Origin: Pseudomonadota bacterium | Lineage (GTDB): Bacteria; Myxococcota_A; UBA796; SXON01 | Reading direction: 5' to 3' | Assembly: GCA_005776735.1 (NCBI GenBank) | Contig: SXOM01000268.1 | Location: 1 to 15,378 of the forward strand | DNA length: 15,378 nucleotides | Notes under the pieces: model-generated | Seen by the model: only the letters and a program-made list of their open reading frames with translations | Database searches by the model: none | What the model was told of the DNA's origin: nothing | Shown: in pieces, positions 8,131 through 14,164 of the stretch | Layout: each line of letters begins with the position of its first letter | Position numbering within the stretch: the first letter of the stretch is position 1 | Position numbers and translations under genes: made by a program

Positions 8131-8164
8131 GATCGACGAATCGTCGCCCGGATCGACGGTTCGT
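8131..8164. repeat. pair of direct repeats with 20-bp period, possible operator
   Basis: GATCGACGAATCGT (8131-8144) and GATCGACGGTTCGT (8151-8164) share 12 of 14 bases and lie 20 bp apart, about two helical turns. The first is also part of an inverted repeat, CGACGA-A-TCGTCG. They sit upstream of the 8067 gene in an otherwise empty 200-bp gap, the right place for a regulator site. Confidence 0.45.
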
Positions 8165-8188
8165 AGATTTGTGGGCGGCGCGTGCGGC

Positions 8189-8257
8189 CCGTCCCGAAGC
8201 GCGGCGAGGCCGGACCGCGCCGCGCGCCGCGGGGACGGGGTGCCGCCTTCGGGACGG
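8189..8257 (-). terminator. large hairpin after the elbB-SDR pair
   Basis: CCGTCCCGAAG + GCGGC (8189-8199, 8201-8205) pairs with GCCGC + CTTCGGGACGG (8242-8257): 16 bp with one bulged C at 8200. The GC-rich loop can pair further. It begins 17 nt after the SDR stop codon. There is no T-run, so it may act as a pause, an RNA end or a terminator of the non-canonical kind. Confidence 0.5.
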
Positions 8258-8274
8258 TCGCGCCGCGGCGCCCC

Positions 8275-9000
8275 TCAGCTTCGGATCAGGGGCACCATGA
8301 CGATCTCGGGCACCACGTAGCGGTCGGACTTGCGCGCCAGCTCGACCACGCTCTGCGCGACCTCCTCGGGGTGCATGAAGTCGGAGGAGGGCTCGATGCC
8401 CTCGGGGAACGGGTAGTAGTCCATCGCGCGCCAGAACGGGGTGTCGATGCCGCCGGGGCAGACGCAGGTGACGCGGACGTGGTGTTTGGCCGCTTCGAGG
8501 CGGAGCGTGCCGGTGAACCCGTTCACGGCCCACTTGCTGGCGTTGTAGACCGCTTCGCCGGGGAGGTGCAGCTTGCCGGCGATGCTCGAGATGTTCACGA
8601 TGAGCCCTGAATTCTGCTCCTTCATCACGCGGTAGGCCGCCTGGCTGCCCCAGATGACCCCCTTGACGTTGGTGTCGATCATCTGGTCGACGGCATCGGG
8701 GCTGGTGGTGTCGACCGGGCCGTAGATCGCGAGGCCCGCGTTGTTGACCATGATGTCCAGGCGCCCGAACTCGGCCACCGCGGCGTCGACGAGGCGATCG
8801 CAGTCGGCGGCCACGCGCACGTCGGTCTGGACGGCGATGGCCTTGCCGAGACGGTTGGCGAGCTCGTCGATCTCGGCGCTGGTGCGCGCGCCGAGCACGA
8901 GGCAACACCCCTCGGCCGAGAACGCCTCGGCGAGCGCCCGACCGAGGCCGCGCCCGGCGCCGGTGATGCAGACGACCCGGTCGGCGAGAGGCTTCTTCAT
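8275..9000 (-). CDS. short-chain dehydrogenase/reductase (SDR)
   Basis: 241 aa, the normal length of a classical SDR; NAD(P)-dependent, cytosolic, substrate unknown. Seen: the nucleotide-binding TGAGRGLG (13-20), NNAG (86-89), the active-site Asn in TNVKG (N111), Ser in VNISS (S139) and YNASK (Y152, K156), followed by PGGIDTPF. Arg39 in GARTS just after the second strand suggests, weakly, a preference for NADP(H). The substrate loop (~188-215, WRAMDYYPFPEG) is distinctive but not diagnostic. The start overlaps the elbB stop in ATGA (8997-9000), with GGAG about 6 nt before the ATG inside elbB, so the two are translationally coupled. A large hairpin follows the stop. Confidence 0.9.
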   Translation of the reverse strand: MKKPLADRVVCITGAGRGLGRALAEAFSAEGCCLVLGARTSAEIDELANRLGKAIAVQTDVRVAADCDRLVDAAVAEFGRLDIMVNNAGLAIYGPVDTTSPDAVDQMIDTNVKGVIWGSQAAYRVMKEQNSGLIVNISSIAGKLHLPGEAVYNASKWAVNGFTGTLRLEAAKHHVRVTCVCPGGIDTPFWRAMDYYPFPEGIEPSSDFMHPEEVAQSVVELARKSDRYVVPEIVMVPLIRS

Positions 9001-9647
9001 GCGAGCTCCAGGACCGCGGCGACGGCGGCGTCGATGCCGCGGGCGACATCGGCGATGCCGGCGTCGTACATGTACGCGGGGGCGGTGACCAGCTTGCGCG
9101 CGCGGTCGACGTGTGCGGCGTGGACGGGGCAGACGACGTGGGTGCCGCCCATCTGCGCGATCGCACCGGCGGTGCCGGGGTCGTCGCCGATGGTGACCTC
9201 GCCCTCGCGGAGGGCGGCGACCAGGATGGCCGGCGCGATGCACACCGCGCCGATGGGCTTGCCGGCGGCGAAGAACCCGCGGAGGAGGGCGACGAGCGTG
9301 GGGTCGACCGAGGCCTCCGGACCCCGGAACGCCAGGTCGGAGAGGTTCTTGGCGGCGCCGAACCCCCCGGGCAGGAACACCGCGTCGTAGTCGGCGGCGG
9401 AGACGGTGTGGAGCGCGACGATCTTGCCGCGGGCGATGCGCGCGGCCTCGGTGAGCACGTTGCGCGACTCGGCGGTGGGCTGCCGGGTGCGGTGGTCGAC
9501 CACGTGGTGCTGCGGCTTGTCGGGGGCGGCGCACTGGACCGACGCGCCCGCGCGGTCGAGGGCGAGCAGGCTGAGCACCGCCTCGTGGATCTCACTCCCG
9601 TCGAGGTGCCCGCACCCGGCGAGCACCACCAGAACCCGCTTCCCCAT
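8997..9647 (-). CDS. elbB: isoprenoid biosynthesis glyoxalase ElbB (DJ-1/PfpI superfamily)
   Basis: 216 aa, the same length as E. coli ElbB, and it aligns along its whole length from memory: GCGHLDGSEIHEAVLSLLAL (11-30), APDKPQHHVV (41-50), SRNVLTEAARIARGKI (61-76), LPGGFGAAKNLS (92-103), GKPIGAVCIAPAI (129-141) and VTAPAYM (187-193). The nucleophile-elbow Cys is C136 and the acidic partner near the N-terminus is E19. The E. coli protein has weak glyoxalase activity on glyoxal and was linked to isoprenoid output; its true role is unclear. The start has a near-perfect Shine-Dalgarno (GGAGGT, 3-4 nt before the ATG) and a TACTAT -10 upstream. It is coupled to the SDR by a 4-bp overlap, which hints that both act on a small carbonyl compound. 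Confidence 0.93.
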   Translation of the reverse strand: MGKRVLVVLAGCGHLDGSEIHEAVLSLLALDRAGASVQCAAPDKPQHHVVDHRTRQPTAESRNVLTEAARIARGKIVALHTVSAADYDAVFLPGGFGAAKNLSDLAFRGPEASVDPTLVALLRGFFAAGKPIGAVCIAPAILVAALREGEVTIGDDPGTAGAIAQMGGTHVVCPVHAAHVDRARKLVTAPAYMYDAGIADVARGIDAAVAAVLELA

Positions 9648-9663
9648 GTGACCTCCACCCCGA

Positions 9664-9669
9664 ATAGTA
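9664..9669 (-). promoter_or_regulatory. -10 element (TACTAT) of the elbB-SDR operon
   Basis: Minus strand GTTACTAT has TAnnnT with the extended -10 G two bases before. The predicted start near 9657 gives a leader of about 10 nt that just includes the Shine-Dalgarno GGAGGT. Confidence 0.5.
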
Positions 9670-9714
9670 ACGCCGGGGCCGATCCGATCGGGGCGGTCCG
9701 TGCATGACCCTTGC

Positions 9715-9718
9715 GGAG
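9715..9718 (+). promoter_or_regulatory. ribosome binding site (GGAG) deciding the start at 9725
   Basis: GCGGAGACTTCC precedes the ATG at 9725 with 6-nt spacing. The in-frame ATG at 9704 has no such site and would place MTLAETS in front of the lipoprotein signal. Confidence 0.6.
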
Positions 9719-9724
9719 ACTTCC

Positions 9725-12607
9725 ATGCGCCCCCTGCTCCTGCTCCCCCTGCTCCTGGCCCTGGCGTGTGACGACACCGCCGTGAAGCTCGACGACACCG
9801 GCGACGTCGGCAACCCCGACGACAGCGGCGGGGACAGCGGCGACACCGGCGACACCGGGCAGGTCTCGGGCTCCATCGCGGTCGCCCCCTCGGCGTTGGA
9901 CCTCGGCGTGGTGTTCGTCGGCCAGACCGCCTCGGGCGACCTGACGCTCACCAACGTGGGCGAGGGGCCGGTCGAGGTGACCGCGAGCCTGGTCGGTGGA
10001 CGTGCGACCGCGTGGACGTTGTCGGCCTACACGGCCTCGCCGGCGCCGGGGGAGTCCACGGTGCACACGGCGCGCGTCACCCCGACGGAGTGGGGCGACT
10101 TCTCGGTGAGCGTGATCTTCGACGACGCGGCGTCGGGCGGACACATCGAGGTGCCGATCCGCGCGATCGCGCAGGTCGACGCCGACGGCGACGGCGCCGG
10201 CAGCGTGGCCACCGGCGGCGAGGACTGCGACGACGAGGACGCCTCGATCCACCCGGGCGCCGACGAGGTCTGGTACGACGGGGTGGACCAGGACTGCGAC
10301 GGCGGGGACGACTACGACCAGGACGGCGACGGGCACCAGGACCTCGCCTACGGTGGCGACGACTGCCTGGACACCGACGCCACGGTGTACCCGGGCGCCG
10401 CGGACACCTGGTACGACGGGGTCGACAGCGACTGCGCCGGCAACGACGACTACGATCAGGACGGCGACGGCTACGTCGATGCGGCCTACGGCGGCGACGA
10501 CTGCGACGACCTCGACGCGGCGGTGAACCCGGGCGCCCGGGAACGATGGTACGACGGGGTGGACGCGGACTGCGACGGCCTGAGCGACTACGACCAGGAC
10601 GGCGACGGCCACGACAGCGACGCCTACGGCGGGGACGATTGTGACGACACCGAGGCCACCGTGTTCCCCGGCAACGTGGAGACCTGGTACGACGGGGTGG
10701 ACGGCGACTGTGACCACGCTGACGACTACGACCAGGATGGTGACGGCTCGCGCTCCGACGCCTACGGCGGGTGGGACTGCGACGACACCGACGCGACGGT
10801 GAACATCAGCGCCACCGACACCTGGTACGACGGCGTCGATCAGGACTGCGGCGGGAACTCCGACTACGACCAGGACGGCGACGGCTACGACGACGCGGCC
10901 TACGGCGGGGACGACTGCGACGACCTCGACGCGACCCTCAACCCCGGCGCGACCGAGATCTGGTACGACGGCGTCGACACCGACTGCGACGGGCTGAGCG
11001 ACTACGACCAGGACGCCGACGGCCACGACAGCGACGGCTACGGCGGGGACGACTGCGACGACACCGACGCCGCCGCCTACCCGGGCGCGACCGAGGTCTG
11101 GTACGACGGCGTGGACCAGGCGTGCGACGGCGGCGACGACTACGACCAGGACGGCGACGGCGTCGCCTACCCGACGGACTGCAACGACACCGACCCGACC
11201 CTGACCGGCTCGGGCGTCGAGGTGGTCGACGGCGCGGACAACGACTGCGACGGCGTGGTCGACAACGTGTCGGTCGACGACGTGGCGACGGGCCTGTTGT
11301 ACGGCACGTCGTCGAGCATGGCGCTCGGCGAGCAGGGCAGCCTGGCGATGGGCGGCGACGTGGACGACGACGGCACCGAAGACCTCGTCACCGTGACCGA
11401 CAACACCAGCTACGGGGCCGCCTACATCGTGCACGGCGACGATGCCGCCGCGGCCAACGGTGCGGTCACCACCTACGACCAGGCCTACGTGTACGGGTAC
11501 ATCTACTACGCGCCCATGGCCCACGTGATCGGCCCCCTGACCGACGTGACCGGCGACGGACAGGCCGACTTCCTCGGCGTCGGGTACAGCTCCAGCTACG
11601 ACTACGGTGCTGCCTGGCTCATCGGCGGTGGCACCGGCATCTCCGGTACGCTCAGCGGCATCGGCGACCAGGACGCCTACTTCGAAGGCGACTCCAGCGA
11701 CGATCAGCCCACCTGGGCGGCGCAGGGCGACGTCGACGGCGACGGCATCGACGACGTGATCCTGTCGTCGATCCTGGACAACACGTCCGGGAGCTCGGGC
11801 ACGGACTCGGGCAACCTCTCCGTCTTCACCGGCGGCGGGTTCTCGGGGAACTACGACCTGGGCGACGCCGACGACCAGATCAACGGCGCGAGCTCGTCGG
11901 ACTACCTGGGCTCGAGCCTCGTCAGCGCCGACATGGACGGCGACGGCTACGACGACATGTTGGCCGGCGCGCCCGGCGACGACGACCTGGCGACCAACGG
12001 CGGCGCGGTCTACCTGATCCTCGGCAACGCCTCCGCGAGCTGGGCCAGCGACGCCGACTCGGCCGACGAGGCCAAGGTGCGCGGCGCGACCGCGAGCCTG
12101 GACCTCGGCGCCGACGCGCTGCCCAACCCCGGCGACCTCGATGGCGACGGAGAGCTCGACCTGGTGATCGGCAACGACACCGGGAGCGCGGTGGTCGTGT
12201 GGTTCGACGGCAGCACGCTCAGCGGCAGCCTCACCACGGCGAGCCCCGACGTGAAGGTGTCCCAGAGCTCCATCGGCTTCGGGAGCGCGGTCGCCTGCGA
12301 CGGCGACCTCGACGGCGACGGGGTCGACGACCTCGTGGTCGGCGCTTCGGGGGACGACACGGCGGCGAGCAACGCCGGCGCGGTCTACGTGTACCTGGGC
12401 GCGTCGAGCTGGGCGGCGACGCTCGGCATCAGCGACGCGGACGCCCGCTTCTACGGCGTCGCGGCGAGCGATGCGCTGGGCACCGGCCTCGCCGGGGGTG
12501 CCGACCTCGACGGTGACGGCCAGGAAGACCTCGCGATCGGCGCCACCGGCTACGACGCGGGCTCGTACTCCGGCGCGGGCGCGGTCTACATCGTCCCCGG
12601 GTGGTAG
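9725..12607 (+). CDS. large lipoprotein with MopE-type metal-binding repeats and FG-GAP beta-propeller
   Basis: 960 aa. Signal MRPLLLLPLLLALAC, lipidated at C15 (ALAC, an imperfect lipobox), then an Asp/Gly-rich linker (16-48). Residues ~50-148 resemble an ASH / choice-of-anchor Ig-like domain (LDLGVVFVGQTASGDLTLTN). Residues 151-514 are eight repeats: seven of exactly 46 aa (YDQDGDG, then YGGDDCDD, then WYDGVDxDC) and a final one of 42 aa; this is the 'putative metal-binding motif' named after MopE, a copper-binding protein. Residues ~535-960 are seven repeats with DxDxDGxxD calcium loops (545-553 to 927-935) and (G)AVYI(V)xG strands: a seven-blade integrin-alpha-like propeller. It would be anchored in a membrane facing the periplasm or outside, binding Ca2+ and perhaps other metals. 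Such proteins are common in Myxococcota; the ligand is unknown. The start was chosen for the signal and the Shine-Dalgarno. Confidence 0.9.
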   Translation: MRPLLLLPLLLALACDDTAVKLDDTGDVGNPDDSGGDSGDTGDTGQVSGSIAVAPSALDLGVVFVGQTASGDLTLTNVGEGPVEVTASLVGGRATAWTLSAYTASPAPGESTVHTARVTPTEWGDFSVSVIFDDAASGGHIEVPIRAIAQVDADGDGAGSVATGGEDCDDEDASIHPGADEVWYDGVDQDCDGGDDYDQDGDGHQDLAYGGDDCLDTDATVYPGAADTWYDGVDSDCAGNDDYDQDGDGYVDAAYGGDDCDDLDAAVNPGARERWYDGVDADCDGLSDYDQDGDGHDSDAYGGDDCDDTEATVFPGNVETWYDGVDGDCDHADDYDQDGDGSRSDAYGGWDCDDTDATVNISATDTWYDGVDQDCGGNSDYDQDGDGYDDAAYGGDDCDDLDATLNPGATEIWYDGVDTDCDGLSDYDQDADGHDSDGYGGDDCDDTDAAAYPGATEVWYDGVDQACDGGDDYDQDGDGVAYPTDCNDTDPTLTGSGVEVVDGADNDCDGVVDNVSVDDVATGLLYGTSSSMALGEQGSLAMGGDVDDDGTEDLVTVTDNTSYGAAYIVHGDDAAAANGAVTTYDQAYVYGYIYYAPMAHVIGPLTDVTGDGQADFLGVGYSSSYDYGAAWLIGGGTGISGTLSGIGDQDAYFEGDSSDDQPTWAAQGDVDGDGIDDVILSSILDNTSGSSGTDSGNLSVFTGGGFSGNYDLGDADDQINGASSSDYLGSSLVSADMDGDGYDDMLAGAPGDDDLATNGGAVYLILGNASASWASDADSADEAKVRGATASLDLGADALPNPGDLDGDGELDLVIGNDTGSAVVVWFDGSTLSGSLTTASPDVKVSQSSIGFGSAVACDGDLDGDGVDDLVVGASGDDTAASNAGAVYVYLGASSWAATLGISDADARFYGVAASDALGTGLAGGADLDGDGQEDLAIGATGYDAGSYSGAGAVYIVPGW
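10175..11266 (+). repeat. eight MopE-type repeats, 138-bp period
   Basis: Seven units of 138 bp and one of 126 bp inside the lipoprotein gene. Units 2-3-4 match units 5-6-7 in order: 3 and 6 share CDDLDA and DCDGLSD, 4 and 7 share GHDSD, 2 and 5 share TWYDGVD with GN-D. Unit 1 resembles unit 7 (EVWYDGVDQ, CDGGDD). This implies duplication of a three-unit block (414 bp). Confidence 0.85.
11327..12604 (+). repeat. seven FG-GAP repeats (beta-propeller blades)
   Basis: Seven calcium-loop motifs occur in order: DVDDDGTED, DVTGDGQAD, DVDGDGIDD, DMDGDGYDD, DLDGDGELD, DLDGDGVDD, DLDGDGQED, about 60 residues apart and ending with AVYIVPGW at the C-terminus. Seven blades is the number in integrin alpha propellers, so the domain looks complete. 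Confidence 0.8.
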
Positions 12608-12612
12608 CGGGT

Positions 12613-12618
12613 TAGCCC
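12613..12618 (+). promoter_or_regulatory. -10-like element (TAGCCC) before the Wzi-like gene
   Basis: GGTTAGCCC begins 2 nt after the stop of the preceding gene. The hexamer ends 9 nt before the GTG at 12628, giving at most a 3-nt leader. The T of TAG also opens an in-frame stop, which limits where translation can start. Confidence 0.45.
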
Positions 12619-12627
12619 CCCGGCGCA

Positions 12628-14073
12628 GTGCTCCTCGCCGTCGCCCTCGCCGTGGCCGCTCCCGACGACGAGCTCGCTCGGGCGGCGGCGACGCGCGAGG
12701 TGCTCGACCTCGGCCTCGACGCGTTCTCGGGGCTCGCGCCGGAGAGCGACGGTCGCGCGGCGTGGCAGCTCGGGGACTGCGCGCTCGCGCCCGCGGCGGC
12801 GCCGCTGTTGGGTAGCGCGTGCAGCCCCGCGCCGGGGCTGCGCTGGGAGGTCCGCCCCACCGCGCTCGTCGAGGTCGGGGACGGCACGCCGGACGGCGCG
12901 TCGGGCGACCAGCGTGCCGGCTGGGCGAGCGTCCGCGCCGGGGCGCGTGGCGCGATGTACTTCGGGCCGATGGTGCTGCGCGCGGCGCCGTCGTTGGGGC
13001 TCGACGTCGTGCCGGGTGTCGAGCCGGTCGCGCGTCTGGACGACGTCTGGCTCGGCTACGACAGCGGCGGCGCCTGGGTGGGCGTGGGTCGGCAGGACCG
13101 GTGGATGGGCCCCGGCCGGTCGGGCACGCTCCTGTTGTCCGACAACGCCGAGGCGCCGTGGATGGTCAACTCGGGGCTCGACGGGCGGCTGCCCGGGGTG
13201 CTGCGGCACGCCGGTCGGTTCCGCGCCGAGGTCGGGGTCGGGGTCCTGACCGAGCCGCGCGCCGACGTGTCGTTGCCCGGGGCGCTGATGATGGACCTGC
13301 GGTGGATGCCGCACCCGGTGATCGAGATCGGGCTCAACCGGCTCGCGCTCTTCGGCGGCGAAGGCCGCCCGGCGCCGGACCTCGGGCAGCTCCTGGTGCC
13401 GAGCGAGCCCCACGTCGAGGACGACCCCGACAAGCTCCTGCCCGACCAGAACGAGCTCGCTTCGTTCGTCGTCCGCGCGAACCTGCCGCTCCAGAAGTGG
13501 CTCGGCGGCCCCTTCGGCCACGTGTCCGGCTGGTGGGAGTACGGCGGCGAGGACATGATCGTCCAGGACGACCTCGGCTTCGACCTCCCGAGCCTCGCGG
13601 GCATCGGCAACCAGTACGGCGCCGAGGTCGCGATGGGACCGGTCGTCGTGAGCGGGGAGTACACCCAGCTGATGGACGACTACTTCCGGTGGTACGTCGG
13701 CCACCGGGTGTACCACGAGGGCTTCACGCAGAACGGGCGCGTGATGGGTCACTACGGCGGCCCCGACAGCGAGACCTGGGCGGGCCGCGTGTCGGTGAGC
13801 GGCGACGCGTGGCGGGTGCGGGCCACCGGCGACCGCGTGCGCCGGGTCGCCGTCATCGACGTGCAGGGCGACAACGTGAACACCCTGGCCACCGAGGAGC
13901 TGCAGCTCCGCGGCGGGCTCGACGTGGACGTCCTGTGGCGCGGCGCCTGGCTGGGCGGTGGCTACTCGCTGACCGCGATCGAAGGCGCCAACTTCACCGC
14001 GGGCAACGACCGCATCGAGCACCGGGTGGTGCTCGCGTTGCGGGCCGGGCCGCGGTGGGCGGGGGGGCGGTAG
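12628..14073 (+). CDS. Wzi-like capsule assembly outer-membrane protein
   Basis: 481 aa, the usual size for the Cap_assemb_Wzi family. Seen: signal MLLAVALAVAA (no charged residues), a Cys pair (51, 65), then alternating beta-strands of an outer-membrane barrel with family motifs: GRQDRWMGPGRSGTLLLSDN (154-173), HVSGWWEYGGED (298-309), GNQYGAE (327-333), and EYTQLMDDYFRWYVGHR (344-360) leading into YHEGFTQNGRVMGHYGGPDSE. In E. coli, Wzi is a barrel that binds K-type polysaccharide and helps hold the capsule on the surface. No other capsule or polysaccharide gene is nearby. Start: GTG, with an in-frame TAG at 12613-12615 and no Shine-Dalgarno, so it is probably leaderless or nearly so. A gap of only 20 bp separates it from the preceding lipoprotein gene. 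A strong hairpin follows the stop. Confidence 0.85.
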   Translation: MLLAVALAVAAPDDELARAAATREVLDLGLDAFSGLAPESDGRAAWQLGDCALAPAAAPLLGSACSPAPGLRWEVRPTALVEVGDGTPDGASGDQRAGWASVRAGARGAMYFGPMVLRAAPSLGLDVVPGVEPVARLDDVWLGYDSGGAWVGVGRQDRWMGPGRSGTLLLSDNAEAPWMVNSGLDGRLPGVLRHAGRFRAEVGVGVLTEPRADVSLPGALMMDLRWMPHPVIEIGLNRLALFGGEGRPAPDLGQLLVPSEPHVEDDPDKLLPDQNELASFVVRANLPLQKWLGGPFGHVSGWWEYGGEDMIVQDDLGFDLPSLAGIGNQYGAEVAMGPVVVSGEYTQLMDDYFRWYVGHRVYHEGFTQNGRVMGHYGGPDSETWAGRVSVSGDAWRVRATGDRVRRVAVIDVQGDNVNTLATEELQLRGGLDVDVLWRGAWLGGGYSLTAIEGANFTAGNDRIEHRVVLALRAGPRWAGGR

Positions 14074-14086
14074 CGACGCGGGTTCC

Positions 14087-14136
14087 GCCCCGCGCGCCGG
14101 CCCCCGCCGCCGTCCAGGCCGGTCGCGGCGCGGGGC
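14087..14136 (+). terminator. two-tier hairpin after the Wzi-like gene
   Basis: Outer stem GCCCCGCGC (14087-14095) with GCGCGGGGC (14128-14136); inner stem CCGGCC (14097-14102) with GGCCGG (14117-14122). It starts 13 nt after the stop and lies before the next gene's promoter. It is followed by CCACCGG, not a T-run. Confidence 0.5.
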
Positions 14137-14152
14137 CCACCGGTGTCCCGGT

Positions 14153-14158
14153 TAGGCC
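14153..14158 (+). promoter_or_regulatory. -10-like element (TAGGCC), leaderless type
   Basis: GGTTAGGCC places TAGGCC at exactly -12 to -7 of the GTG at 14165, with G at -14. The final base is C rather than T. Confidence 0.5.
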
Positions 14159-14164
14159 GCGAGG

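Noticed and set aside
9704..9727. Start of the large lipoprotein at ATG 9704
   Set aside because: No ribosome site there; GGAG and the lipoprotein signal fit the ATG at 9725.
7439..11524. 1361-aa minus-strand open frame, Val/Ala-rich with HVVDHAV-like repeats
   Set aside because: Its repeats mirror the MopE repeats of the plus-strand lipoprotein, and it runs across elbB, the SDR and smaller genes in a wrong frame. GC-rich DNA leaves such antisense frames open.
12586..14022. 478-aa minus-strand frame
   Set aside because: His/Arg/Pro-rich shadow of the Wzi-like gene with no recognisable domain.
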